A program made the position numbers and the translations under genes. From NCBI RefSeq assembly GCF_009905615.1, contig NZ_JAAAKW010000004.1, positions 124,001 to 188,000 of the forward strand: a stretch of DNA of 64,000 bases. Direction: 5' to 3'. A model generated the notes under the pieces. The model saw nothing but the letters and a program-made list of their open reading frames with translations, was not told the DNA's origin and ran no database searches. Positions 25,829 to 36,273 of the stretch are shown here, in pieces. This DNA comes from Pseudomonas sp. SLFW (GTDB taxonomy: Bacteria; Pseudomonadota; Gammaproteobacteria; Pseudomonadales; Pseudomonadaceae). Within the stretch, counting starts at the first letter, position 1; each line of letters opens with the position of its first letter.

Positions 25829-26692
25829 TTAGTGTGGTGGCAACGGCGGCACGGGGCCGCTGGCGTCGACGTCCACCGAGGTGCTGATGGATTTCCAGCG
25901 TTCGGCGGTGTCGGCGCGGTCCGCTTCGACGGGCGTCAGGTATTTGAGCGCGTCGCTACCCAGCACCAGTCGAAGCGGCGGTTGTGGATGGGCCGCCACC
26001 TTGAGCACGATTTGGGCGACGCGGTCCGGATCGGCGTTTTCGTTGCCGGCGATTTTGCGCAGCACGCCGAACATCATGCCGACGCTGGCCTCGTAGGCAG
26101 GCATCACTGGCGTGTCATGGCCCCGAGCGCGCACGGCCCAATTGGTACGCATGCCGCCCGGCTCCAGCGTGGTCACGTGAATGCCCAAGGGTTTGACTTC
26201 GGTGGCCAGAACGTCGGAGAAACCGCCGACGGCCCATTTCGCGGATTGGTACGCGGTCATGCCCGGTGTCGCCAGACGGCCGCCCACCGACGAGATTTGA
26301 ATGATGCGCCCCGCGCTTTGTTCACGCATCACCGGGACCGCAGCGCGGCAGAGGTTCACCACGCCGAAGAAGTTGGTCTCGAATTCGGTGCGGAAGGCGG
26401 CCTCTTCGGTTTGTTCGAAGGGCAGCATGTGGCCGAAACCGGCGTTGTTGACCAGCACGTCCAGTCGCCCGAACGTTTCCACTGCCTTCTGTACGGCGGC
26501 CTTGGCGGCAATGGCATCGGTCACGTCCAGTTCGAAGGGCAGGATCTGGGCGCCATAGCGTTCCACCAGATCGTCGAGGCGTTGAATATTGCGCGCAGCG
26601 GCGAGCAGCCGATCTCCCGAGGCCAGAACGGCCTCGGCGATGTTTCGACCCAGGCCGCTGGCGGCGCCGGTGATCAACCAGACGTTGGACAT
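25829..26692 (-). CDS. Short-chain dehydrogenase/reductase (SDR)
   Basis: A 287-residue SDR: TGAASGLG (9-16), NNAGFGHM, ISSVGG and the catalytic YQSAK. The 287-residue length and the C-terminal extension (LRLVLGSDALKYLTPVEAD) fit the oxidoreductase/SDR group with long tails whose substrates are unknown. The promoter region holds a palindrome that also occurs before the neighbouring TetR gene at 26756, which points to shared control by that regulator. Confidence 0.88.
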   Translation of the reverse strand: MSNVWLITGAASGLGRNIAEAVLASGDRLLAAARNIQRLDDLVERYGAQILPFELDVTDAIAAKAAVQKAVETFGRLDVLVNNAGFGHMLPFEQTEEAAFRTEFETNFFGVVNLCRAAVPVMREQSAGRIIQISSVGGRLATPGMTAYQSAKWAVGGFSDVLATEVKPLGIHVTTLEPGGMRTNWAVRARGHDTPVMPAYEASVGMMFGVLRKIAGNENADPDRVAQIVLKVAAHPQPPLRLVLGSDALKYLTPVEADRADTAERWKSISTSVDVDASGPVPPLPPH

Positions 26693-26720
26693 GGTGTAAC
26701 TCCTGTTCGTGAGAGGTATG

Positions 26721-26738
26721 TGAGTAAGTAATCACTCA
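26721..26738. promoter_or_regulatory. Candidate operator of the TetR regulator (SDR promoter)
   Basis: TGAG-N10-CTCA, followed by TTTAT, about 30 bases upstream of the SDR start codon. The same element precedes the TetR gene at 27345. Confidence 0.6.
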
Positions 26739-26755
26739 TTTATTTGTCAAAAAAA

Positions 26756-27328
26756 TCAGTCCCTTGCAATTGCATTCCAGAACGCCACAAAGCCTGCTTC
26801 GCAGTAACGCTCGGCGTGCTCAGGCTCATTGCTCATGAAATCCATGGTGGTGTCGGCCAGCGACCGCATGATCGCGGCGGCGAAAGCCGGGGGTTGGTCG
26901 CGAAAGGCGTTGCACGACGAGCCTTCGTGGAGCAGGGCGCTGATGTCGTTGAAGGCCTCGCTGCCAGTGACGCGGGTGGTGTCAGTGATGCGATCAGACA
27001 TCATCAGCAACGCCATGGCCTTGCGTTTTTCAGCGTTTGCCGCGCCCCAGCCAACGTAGGTGTGCCAGGCGTGGTGCAGGCGGGATTTGACGTCTTTGTC
27101 CTTGGGATAACCGGGGATCATCGCGTCACGCAACTGGGCCTTGAGTTCGAGGTAAACCTGGTTGAGAAGGTCGTCCTTGGTCTCGAAATAATTGAACAGC
27201 GTGCCCTCGGCCACCCCCGCGCCTTTGGCGATTTTTGACGTCGGCGCCCCCAGTCCCTGCTCGGCGAATACCCGCAGGGCAGAATCGATCAGGGCGTTGC
27301 GCTTGTCTTCGCTTTTCGGGCGGGCCAT
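26756..27328 (-). CDS. TetR family transcriptional regulator
   Basis: A 190-residue TetR repressor with the N-terminal DNA-binding domain (TSKIAKGAGVAEGTLFNYFETKDDLL, about residues 29-54) and a helical C-terminal domain. It is transcribed towards the SDR gene at 25829, 63 bases downstream, but a full operator copy separates the two, so the SDR seems to have its own promoter. Presumably it represses both genes; the inducer is unknown. Confidence 0.9.
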   Translation of the reverse strand: MARPKSEDKRNALIDSALRVFAEQGLGAPTSKIAKGAGVAEGTLFNYFETKDDLLNQVYLELKAQLRDAMIPGYPKDKDVKSRLHHAWHTYVGWGAANAEKRKAMALLMMSDRITDTTRVTGSEAFNDISALLHEGSSCNAFRDQPPAFAAAIMRSLADTTMDFMSNEPEHAERYCEAGFVAFWNAIARD

Positions 27329-27344
27329 GGAAACATCATGTAAT

Positions 27345-27362
27345 GAGTGAGTAGGTGCTCAT
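27345..27362. promoter_or_regulatory. Candidate TetR operator (autoregulatory)
   Basis: TGAG-N10-CTCA followed by TTTAT, 17 bases upstream of the TetR start. It matches the copy at 26721-26738 in spacing, half-sites and flank. Confidence 0.6.
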
Positions 27363-27442
27363 TTATACGTGCAGACATGTTTCTCCGCAAGTGGCGTCTG
27401 ACTGCCCTGACGGATGGCACAGCTCGTATCGATTGCGCACGA

Positions 27443-27468
27443 CCTGTGGGAGCGAATTCATTCGCGAA
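27443..27468. repeat. Single REP half-element (GAATTCATTCGCGA type)
   Basis: One unpaired copy between the divergently placed TetR promoter and the 111-residue gene. Confidence 0.7.
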
Positions 27469-27527
27469 AAAAGATCAGGCGGCGGGGACGTGTCGGATGT
27501 ACCCCGGTCGCTCTGTTGGCACATCAG

Positions 27528-27863
27528 TCACCGCGCAAACGCATGCCCATCGCCCACTTCCGCCGGGTAGAACTCGCCTTGAAGCCCCAGATCCTGCAGC
27601 CGCTGGCGCACGTCGTTTTCGACCTCCAGCACTTCTTCGGGATTGTCGATATCGTCGACCACCAGCCAGACACCGTGCATGTTCTGGTCGTGGCAGCCTT
27701 CGCTCATCATGTCGTGGGTGAAGGCCAGTTCGGAACGCCAGAGGCATAGTTCGTCTTCTTTATGCCCGCTTTCCGCCAGCGCCTGCGCTGATGTCAGCCA
27801 GACTTCCTTGTAGGGCCGCAGGTCTGCTTCAACGAGTTCTTGCAGAGTGATCACTGTCTTCAT
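27528..27863 (-). CDS. Hypothetical acidic protein (111 aa)
   Basis: A 111-residue soluble, acidic protein starting MKTVITLQELVEADLRPYKE. It is rich in Glu/Asp, with the segment HGVWLVVDDIDNPEEVLEVE in the middle. No signal peptide, membrane helix or recognised motif is visible. Codon use looks like the neighbours. It sits alone, divergent from the aldo/keto reductase, with about 145 bases between the start codons. Function unknown. Confidence 0.7.
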   Translation of the reverse strand: MKTVITLQELVEADLRPYKEVWLTSAQALAESGHKEDELCLWRSELAFTHDMMSEGCHDQNMHGVWLVVDDIDNPEEVLEVENDVRQRLQDLGLQGEFYPAEVGDGHAFAR

Positions 27864-28008
27864 GTCGGGGCTCCAGGGTCAGTGCTTATTGTGTGACGCG
27901 CAGCGGACACAGTGCGTTCCCGCAAACCTGTCCGACCGGACGAAATGGCCATTGAACCGATGCCGACCTTGCCGGTCGATCAATCAATGTCCGATCGAGG
28001 GGCTCGCC

Positions 28009-28971
28009 ATGAATCATTCAACGCTGTTCACCCGCAGGCGCCTGCTGACCCTCGCGGCGGGCGTCTCGGCGGCGCTGGTGTTTGACTCCGCCGCCGCAGA
28101 TGCAGATTCCCTCTCACCGGCGGCAACGCCCGGCACTCAAGGAGGCCGCAAGATGCTCACTCGAAACATTCCTTCCAGTGGCGAAGCCCTGCCGATGATC
28201 GGCGTCGGCACCTATCGCGGCTTCGACGTTGCGCCAGGGAGTGATGAATACAAGGCACTGCCCCACGTCCTCGATGAGCTGTTCATGGCCGGGGGCACGG
28301 TGATCGACAGTTCCCCCATGTACGGCCGAGCCGAGCAAACCACCGGCGAACTGCTGTCGATTCATCAGCCGCGTTCCCCGGCGTTTCTTGCCACCAAGGT
28401 GTGGACCCGTGGGAAGCGGGAGGGCATCGCGCAGATGGAGGACTCCTTTCGCCTGTTGCAGACCGACCGCATCGACCTGATGCAAATCCACAACCTGCTG
28501 GACTGGAAAACCCACCTGCCGACCTTGCGTGAGTGGAAACAGAAGGGTCGCATTCGCTACATCGGCATCACCCACTACACCTCGTCGGCCTATGACGAAG
28601 TGGAAGCAGTGCTCAAGGCTGAACAGCTGGATTTTCTGCAGATCAATTACGCGCTGGACGACCGGGCGGTGGAGGCGCGGCTGTTGCCGTTGTGTCGCGA
28701 GCGTGGGGTGGCGGTCATCTGCAATCGACCGTTTGGCGGGGGTGGGTTGCTCGGGCGTCTGAAAGACAAGCCACTGCCCGGCTGGGCGGGGGAAGTGCAG
28801 GCGACCAGTTGGGCGCAACTGGCGCTGAAGTTTCTGATCTCCCACCCCGCCGTCACCTGCGCCATTCCTGGGACGGGCAATCCCAAGTACATGAAGGACA
28901 ACGCGGGCGCAGCGATGGGGCCGTTGTTGACCGATGCGCAGCGGCAGCAGTTGATCGCGTTGATGGGGTGA
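28009..28971 (+). CDS. Tat-exported aldo/keto reductase
   Basis: A 320-residue aldo/keto reductase. The N-terminus FTRRRLLTLAAGVSAALVF is a twin-arginine signal, so the enzyme is probably folded with cofactor and moved to the periplasm, where NADPH is absent; this is unusual but widespread for Tat-AKR proteins. Catalytic Asp/Tyr are in VIDSSPMYGRAEQTTGE, Lys in ATKVWTRG, His in QIHNLLDWK. The ATG at 28009 follows GAGGGG; the frame is open further upstream without similarity. Substrate unknown. Confidence 0.85.
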   Translation: MNHSTLFTRRRLLTLAAGVSAALVFDSAAADADSLSPAATPGTQGGRKMLTRNIPSSGEALPMIGVGTYRGFDVAPGSDEYKALPHVLDELFMAGGTVIDSSPMYGRAEQTTGELLSIHQPRSPAFLATKVWTRGKREGIAQMEDSFRLLQTDRIDLMQIHNLLDWKTHLPTLREWKQKGRIRYIGITHYTSSAYDEVEAVLKAEQLDFLQINYALDDRAVEARLLPLCRERGVAVICNRPFGGGGLLGRLKDKPLPGWAGEVQATSWAQLALKFLISHPAVTCAIPGTGNPKYMKDNAGAAMGPLLTDAQRQQLIALMG

Positions 28972-29014
28972 GGGAATGAGGCAGCGTTGACATGGGTATC
29001 TGTTGACATGAATA

Positions 29015-29109
29015 CCTGTCGGAGCGAATTCATTCGCGAGGCGCCCGATCAAACGCTACATCTCTTTCGTCTGATCAATCGCTGTCCCGAATGAATTCGG
29101 TCCCACAGG
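29015..29109. repeat. REP pair (GAATTCATTCGCGA type, degenerate right copy)
   Basis: Left copy 29015-29040 is standard except CTGTCGGAG. The right copy reads CCCGAATGAATTCGG, with altered palindrome arms. Confidence 0.7.
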
Positions 29110-29128
29110 TGGAATGGGGCGCCGCTTT

Positions 29129-30442
29129 CTATCGATTCACCAACTTCGCTGGCAGTGCCACCACCAGCAGGCTGCTGAGAATCAGGCACCCGGCAAAGAA
29201 CCACAACGCCCCCGCGCTGCTGCCGGTGACGTCGATGGCGATGCCCATCATCGAGTTGCTCACCAGTCCCGCGATGTTCGCCAGCGAGCAGGCCAGTGCA
29301 AAGCCGGTCGCGGCAGCGCGGCCTTTGAGGAAGGTCGCGGGCAGGCTGAAGAACACCGGCACCGCACCGATGATCGCTGCCGAGGCAATCGCGAACAGCA
29401 CCACCGTCGCCACGACGTTATGGGTGAAGAACGGGCTGGCCGCCATGGCCACGGCGCCGATCCAGAAGGGCACGATGATGTGCCAGCGACGCTCACGACG
29501 GCGGTCGGAACTGGCACCGATCATCAGCATGCCGATCAGCGCCGCAACGCTGGGCAGTGCCGTCAAGACGCCGATGTGGAAGGTGTCGGTGACCCCGGCG
29601 TTTTTGATGAAGGTCGGCATCCAGAAACCCATGGCGTACGCGCTGAGCAGGATCGAGAAGTCGATGCCGCCGAGCATCCACACTTTCAGGTTGAAGAAGC
29701 CGTCACGGAAGCTGTGCTTGCTGTCCTTGCCCTCGGCATCGTCCAGCCGCAGCTCGCCTTCGAGCAATGCCTGCTCGGTGGTGTTCAGCCATTTGGCGTC
29801 TTTCGGGCCGTTCGGCAAGGCCCAGAAGGTCAGCACGCCGAGCAACATGCTCGGGATGCCTTCGATCAGGAACAGCCACTGCCAGCCGCGCAGCCCGGCG
29901 GACTGATCGAAATGCCCCATGATCCAGCCCGACAGCGGCCCGCCGATGACGCTGGACAGCGGCAGGCCGATCATGAATAGCGCGATGATGCGGCCGCGAC
30001 GGTAGGTCGGGAACCACGTGGTCAGGTAGAACAGCACCCCTGGCAAAAAGCCCGCTTCGGCGGCACCGAGGAAGAAACGCAGGACATAAAACTGCATCGG
30101 TGTACTGACGAACAGGGTGCACACCGACAGCGCGCCCCAGGTGATCATGATCCGGGCGATCCAGATCTTCGCCCCGACTTTCTCCAGCACCAGATTGCTC
30201 GGCACTTCAAAGAGGATATAGCCGACGAAAAACAGCCCGGCGCCGAGGCCGAACGCCGTTTCGCTGAAGTGCAGTTGGTCGAGCATCTGCAATTTGGCGA
30301 AGCCGATGTTGATGCGGTCCAGGTAGGCAGCCAGGTAGCAGAAACACAGGAACGGAATGAGCTTCCAAGTGATCTTGTGGTACAGCGCTTTGATCGGGTC
30401 CGCAGCGTCTGTCGCGGCGGTTTCTACATTCGCAGAGGGCAT
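29129..30442 (-). CDS. nicT: MFS transporter of nicotinate pathway, NicT-like
   Basis: A 437-residue anion:cation symporter-type MFS protein with about twelve helices. AAYLDRINIGFAKLQM in helix 1, FEVPSNLVLEKVGAKIWIARI, and GAAEAGFLPGVLFYLTTWFP are typical of this group. It lies at the end of the nicC-D-F gene group on the same strand, where P. putida carries nicT, a transporter of nicotinate or an intermediate. The name rests on this position and family. A heptamer repeat array separates it from nicF. Confidence 0.8.
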   Translation of the reverse strand: MPSANVETAATDAADPIKALYHKITWKLIPFLCFCYLAAYLDRINIGFAKLQMLDQLHFSETAFGLGAGLFFVGYILFEVPSNLVLEKVGAKIWIARIMITWGALSVCTLFVSTPMQFYVLRFFLGAAEAGFLPGVLFYLTTWFPTYRRGRIIALFMIGLPLSSVIGGPLSGWIMGHFDQSAGLRGWQWLFLIEGIPSMLLGVLTFWALPNGPKDAKWLNTTEQALLEGELRLDDAEGKDSKHSFRDGFFNLKVWMLGGIDFSILLSAYAMGFWMPTFIKNAGVTDTFHIGVLTALPSVAALIGMLMIGASSDRRRERRWHIIVPFWIGAVAMAASPFFTHNVVATVVLFAIASAAIIGAVPVFFSLPATFLKGRAAATGFALACSLANIAGLVSNSMMGIAIDVTGSSAGALWFFAGCLILSSLLVVALPAKLVNR

Positions 30443-30519
30443 GGGTGTCTCCTGGCGTCGTTAGTTGCGAGCGGCAAGCTTGCAAGCTGCAAGAGAAGAG
30501 CAAGGTTGCGTCGCGCCTA

Positions 30520-30614
30520 AGCTCTAGCTTCTAGCTTCTAGCTTCTAGCTTCTAGCTTCTAGCTTCTAGCTTGTACTTTGCAGCTTGTAGCTTGTAGCTC
30601 GTAGCTCATAGCTC
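30520..30614. repeat. 7-bp tandem repeat array between nicF and nicT
   Basis: Six perfect TAGCTTC units (30525-30566) continue as TAGCTTG and then degenerate units (GTAGCTC, ATAGCTC) up to and across the nicF stop codon at 30606-30608. Such AGCTT-rich arrays recur between Pseudomonas genes. It could vary in length by slippage. Confidence 0.85.
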
Positions 30615-31253
30615 CCGGCGTGTAGCTCGAAACTGCTCCATCGCCGCGTGTTTGCTGACGACGTCGCCGTACTTGCTGTCGATGTCGAACAGGTTGGCTT
30701 CATGGGGATCGGGGTGGCGGTCGCCGACGCATTCGCGCACGACGATGGTCCTGAACCCGTGCTGCACGGCGTCCACGGCGGTCGCCCGGATGCAGCCGCT
30801 GGTGGAACAGCCGGCCAGCACCACGGTGTCGATGCCCTGGGCGTGCAGCATCGATGCCAGCGAAGTGCCGAAAAACGAACTGGCGTATTGCTTGCTGATC
30901 ACCACTTCCTCGGGCAACGGCAATACTTCTTCGCAGAACGCCGCGAGGGGGTTGCCCTCGACCATGTCCTTCATCACCGGCGCTTTTTTCACCCACATGC
31001 CGCCGTCGGCGAAATGCGTCGGGTGGTAGCGGATGTTGGTGTGCACCACCGGGATGTCATGCTGCCGGGCACTGGCCAGCAGCTGTACGCTCTCGGCCAC
31101 GGCGCTGACCACGCCGGGCGCAAACAGCGGTGCGCCGGGCTGGGTGTAGCCCTGCATGAAGTCGATCATCAGCAAGGCCGGTTTCTTCCCGAAGCCGATG
31201 CGATTGCCCCAGACGCCCTGATAGTTGGCGTCGGCGCTTTGGTGGTTGCTCAT
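30606..31253 (-). CDS. nicF: Maleamate amidohydrolase
   Basis: A 215-residue isochorismatase-fold amidohydrolase: Asp31 (LLMIDFMQGYT), Lys121 (VISKQYAS) and nucleophile Cys154 (AGCSTSGCIRATAVDA) make the triad. In the nicotinate pathway NicF turns maleamate into maleate and ammonia. Assigned by fold and by position with nicD and nicC. The start at 31253 follows AAGGAG; the open frame extends 13 codons upstream without ribosome site. A REP pair and about 170 bases separate it from nicD. Confidence 0.88.
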   Translation of the reverse strand: MSNHQSADANYQGVWGNRIGFGKKPALLMIDFMQGYTQPGAPLFAPGVVSAVAESVQLLASARQHDIPVVHTNIRYHPTHFADGGMWVKKAPVMKDMVEGNPLAAFCEEVLPLPEEVVISKQYASSFFGTSLASMLHAQGIDTVVLAGCSTSGCIRATAVDAVQHGFRTIVVRECVGDRHPDPHEANLFDIDSKYGDVVSKHAAMEQFRATRREL

Positions 31254-31315
31254 TGTGTTCTCCTTGGGAAGCACGGCTTCGAAAAGTGGCATCCGGTCTG
31301 AAGTCTGATACAGAT

Positions 31316-31406
31316 CCTGTAGGAGTGAGCTTGCTCGCGATGCGTTGAATCAGTCGCTTCAACGGTGCCTGACAAATCTCAATCGCGAGCAAGCTCACTC
31401 CTACAG
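31316..31406. repeat. REP pair (GAGTGAGCTTGCTCGCGA type)
   Basis: Two inverted copies between nicF and nicD, at the place where P. putida has nicE. The gap here is too small for that gene. Confidence 0.8.
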
Positions 31407-31421
31407 AGGGGGCGCATGGCG

Positions 31422-33496
<2,075 letters not shown>

Positions 33497-33638
33497 CTAT
33501 TTCAAAAAATCTCATGCGACGTCGCAAACAGGCATGTCACTGTTTGTAACCCAACAATTACGGGGCTTGTGTACATGGGTAACGATGTGGCGTGTCTATT
33601 GCAGACTGCATCCATTTGATGTCTTATCGCTTTTAATT

Positions 33639-33650
33639 AGTGTGTACGCT
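33639..33650. promoter_or_regulatory. Candidate NicR operator upstream of nicX
   Basis: AGTGTGTACGCT followed by TTAAA; its reverse complement is AGCGTACACACT. It mirrors the element near nicC and lies about 90 bases before the nicX start. Confidence 0.55.
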
Positions 33651-33741
33651 TTAAAAAATGCACTAGTCTGAAGCGTGATGCCTTTCAATGGTGCATGCAG
33701 GCCGCGTGGGCACACCCAGCCGAATGCCGAGGAGACGAGAG

Positions 33742-34791
33742 ATGCCGGTTAGCGATTGCGAATTGACCCAGATGTTCGAACACGTGCTGAAACTGTCGAA
33801 AGTCGACGCCACTCAGAGCGTTGCGGTGCTCAAGAGTCACTACTCCGATCAGCGCACGGTGCGGGCTGCGATGGATGCCGCACAGCGCCTGGGCGCCAAG
33901 GTGTACGCGGTGGAATTGCCGTCGTTCAATCACCCCAAGGCCATGGGCAACGACATGACCGCGTACTGCGGCGACACGGCGCTGACCGGCAATATCGCCG
34001 CGCAACGGGCGCTGGAGGCGGCGGACCTGATCGTCGACACGATGATGCTGCTGCACTCGCCAGAGCAGGAGCAGATTCTCAAGACCGGAACACGGATTCT
34101 GCTGGCGGTAGAGCCACCGGAAGTGCTGGCGCGCATGCTGCCAACGCTGGCTGACAAGGAGCGGGTGCTGGCGGCTGAGCAGGTGCTGAAAGGCGCGCGG
34201 TCGATCCATGTGAAATCCCGTGCAGGCAGCGATTTCCGGGCGCAACTGGGGCAATACCCTTCAGTCACCGAGTACGGATTCGCCGATGAGCCGGGGCGTT
34301 GGGACCACTGGCCGAGCGGCTTTCTGTTCTCGTGGCCGAACGAAGAAACCGCCGAAGGCACGCTGGTCATCGACGTGGGCGACATCGTGCTGCCGTTCAA
34401 GACCTACTCTCGCGAGCAGATCACTCTGGAGATCGAGAAAGGCTTTATCACCCGGATTCACGGCGGGTTCGAGGCCGAATACCTGCGTGATTACATGAAG
34501 TATTTCAACGACCCGGAGGTGTACGGCATTTCCCACATCGGCTGGGGTTTGCAGCCGCGCGCGCAGTGGACGGCCATGGGTCTGCACGACAAGAACGACG
34601 GCATGTGCATGGACGCGCGGGCGTTCTACGGCAACTTCCTGTTTTCCACTGGCCCGAACACTGAAGTGGGCGGCAAGCGCAAGACGCCGTGTCACCTGGA
34701 TATTCCGCTGCGTCATTGCGACATTTATCTGGATGATCTGGCCGTGGTGTTGGGTGGGGATGTGGTGGCGCCGGAGGCCTCGAAGGCCTGA
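33742..34791 (+). CDS. nicX: 2,5-dihydroxypyridine 5,6-dioxygenase
   Basis: A 349-residue protein matching the length I recall for P. putida NicX, the Fe(II)-dependent extradiol-like ring-cleaving enzyme that turns 2,5-dihydroxypyridine into N-formylmaleamate. It lacks a cupin-type motif; family features include PSFNHPKAMGNDMTAYCGDT and GDIVLPFKTYSREQITLEIEKG, with conserved acidic and His residues in the C-terminal third (ISHIGWGLQPRAQW, GKRKTPCHLDIPLRH). The start at 33742 follows GGAGACGAGAG. It opens the plus-strand half of the nic cluster. Confidence 0.93.
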   Translation: MPVSDCELTQMFEHVLKLSKVDATQSVAVLKSHYSDQRTVRAAMDAAQRLGAKVYAVELPSFNHPKAMGNDMTAYCGDTALTGNIAAQRALEAADLIVDTMMLLHSPEQEQILKTGTRILLAVEPPEVLARMLPTLADKERVLAAEQVLKGARSIHVKSRAGSDFRAQLGQYPSVTEYGFADEPGRWDHWPSGFLFSWPNEETAEGTLVIDVGDIVLPFKTYSREQITLEIEKGFITRIHGGFEAEYLRDYMKYFNDPEVYGISHIGWGLQPRAQWTAMGLHDKNDGMCMDARAFYGNFLFSTGPNTEVGGKRKTPCHLDIPLRHCDIYLDDLAVVLGGDVVAPEASKA

Positions 34792-34821
34792 CATATACCG
34801 TTTAAGATCCGGTCACCGAAC

Positions 34822-34927
34822 CCTGTGGGAGCGAATTCATTCTGGCGGCATTCCGACGATTGGCCAGTACATGCGGCGCATCTCCGTCGCTTGCACCACC
34901 GTATCGCGAATACATTCGCTCCCACAG
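34822..34927. repeat. REP pair, left copy eroded
   Basis: The left copy keeps CTGTGGGAGCGAATTCATTC but the rest of its palindrome is replaced; the right copy (34902-34927) reads TATCGCGAATACATTCGCTC. Between nicX and nicR. Confidence 0.65.
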
Positions 34928-35018
34928 TTTCGAGCCGGGTGGGTCATGAGACTCCCCTTAAACTGCCGCAACCGTTAATGTACCCACCATTCTCAATAGC
35001 CCGCCGAACGAGTCATCC

Positions 35019-35477
35019 GTGTCCACTGACAACCCCTCCAACAACGATCAGTCCTACACCTTTTCCGAACAGGTCGGCCATTTGCTGCGCAAGGCTTACC
35101 AGCGGCATCTGGCGATATTTCAGCAGAACGTCGGCGACTCGCAGCTGACGGCGGTGCAGTTCGTCACCCTCTGTGCACTCCGGGACCACGGCCCCAGTTC
35201 GCAGACCGAGCTGGTTAAAGCCACGGCGGTGGATCAGGCGACCATTCGCGGCATCGTCGACCGGCTCAAGGCCCGCGACCTCATCAGCCTCGATCCAGAC
35301 CCGCAGGACCGCCGCAAAGTCATCTGCAGCCTCACCGACAGCGGCCTCCAGTTGGTGCAGGAAACCGTTCCCCGCGCGGCGCAGATCAGTGAAATCACCC
35401 TCGGCAAACTCAACCCCGCCGAGCGCGTGGCCGTTTTGTTCTTGCTGCGCAAGCTCATTGATGAGCCGGACGAATAA
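35019..35477 (+). CDS. nicR: MarR family regulator of nicotinate degradation
   Basis: A 152-residue MarR-type repressor. The winged helix core runs about residues 40-115: TELVKATAVDQATIRGIVDRLKARDLISLDPDPQDRRKV, with the wing and the recognition helix clear. In P. putida NicR represses the nicC and nicX promoters until 6-hydroxynicotinate accumulates. Placement after nicX and before nicA supports the name. A GTG start at 35019 is used; the protein begins MSTDNPSNND. Confidence 0.9.
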   Translation: MSTDNPSNNDQSYTFSEQVGHLLRKAYQRHLAIFQQNVGDSQLTAVQFVTLCALRDHGPSSQTELVKATAVDQATIRGIVDRLKARDLISLDPDPQDRRKVICSLTDSGLQLVQETVPRAAQISEITLGKLNPAERVAVLFLLRKLIDEPDE

Positions 35478-35496
35478 ACCTTCCCGTGAATCGCCA

Positions 35497-35632
35497 CCTG
35501 TAGGAGCGTGGCTTGTCCCGCGATCGGCTGCGTAGCAGTCGCAAAACCTCACGATCAAATTTTTCTGGATGATCGCATGCGCTGGTTCTGCTGCCGCTTC
35601 GCGCCAGATCGCGGGACAAGCCACGCTCCTAC
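35497..35632. repeat. REP pair (GAGCGTGGCTTGTCCCGCGA type)
   Basis: Inverted copies at 35497-35524 and 35607-35632 between nicR and nicA. The nicA promoter must lie to its right (35633-35771). Confidence 0.8.
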
Positions 35633-35714
35633 CGTTGGGGATCTTCATTCCAGCAGAACAACTCTTGTTTCTTACTTCCATTTCCTCACTGGCACGCTTC
35701 CTGCTCTCTGTTCA

Positions 35715-35730
35715 TGAAGTAACTACTTCA
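35715..35730. promoter_or_regulatory. Perfect palindrome upstream of nicA, candidate operator
   Basis: TGAAGTA-AC-TACTTCA has two perfect 7-base arms and lies 42 bases before the nicA start. It differs from the nicC/nicX element, so a second regulator is likely; in P. putida NicS, a TetR protein, controls nicAB. Confidence 0.55.
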
Positions 35731-35771
35731 CCAAAAGGCCGAGACACTCGGTAACAGATAGGGAAGGCGAG

Positions 35772-36260
35772 ATGAGCGAGCCGCGAGTGGCGGGAGAGAA
35801 GACCGTGACCTTTCAGGTCAACGGTCAGGTGACATCCGTCACGGCGATGGCGGACACCCCGCTGTTGTTGATCCTGCGTAATGACCTGCGCCTCAACGGC
35901 CCGAAATACGGCTGCGGTCTGGGGGAATGCGGCGCGTGTACGGTGATCGTCGACGGGGTTGCAGCGCGTTCCTGCGTGTTCCCGCTCGCCGGGGCTGAGG
36001 GGCGGGACATCACCACCCTGGAAGGCATAGGCTCCCGCGAGTGCCCGCATCCGGTGCAGCAGGCGTTCATCGACGAGCAGGCCGCGCAGTGCGGCTACTG
36101 CATGAACGGCATGATCATGACCGCCAAAGCCTTGCTCGACCGCCATCCGCACCCGACCGAAGCGCAGGTTCGCAACGAACTGTCGGCCAACCTCTGCCGC
36201 TGTGGCACCCACATTGAAATTCTTCGCGCGGTCATGCGGGCCGCCCGTCATTCGCTTTGA
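35772..36260 (+). CDS. nicA: Nicotinate dehydrogenase small (2Fe-2S) subunit
   Basis: A 162-residue iron-sulfur subunit. The plant-type [2Fe-2S] domain holds CGLGECGACTV plus a fourth Cys, and the helical second cluster domain holds CGYCMNG and CRCGTH. It passes electrons from the molybdenum subunit during hydroxylation of nicotinate to 6-hydroxynicotinate. The nicB start lies 13 bases downstream, so both are cotranscribed. Confidence 0.93.
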   Translation: MSEPRVAGEKTVTFQVNGQVTSVTAMADTPLLLILRNDLRLNGPKYGCGLGECGACTVIVDGVAARSCVFPLAGAEGRDITTLEGIGSRECPHPVQQAFIDEQAAQCGYCMNGMIMTAKALLDRHPHPTEAQVRNELSANLCRCGTHIEILRAVMRAARHSL

Positions 36261-36273
36261 ACGGGACCTTGCC

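Noticed and set aside
30520..30614. CRISPR or promoter array in the 7-bp repeat
   Set aside because: Contiguous heptamers without spacers cannot be CRISPR.
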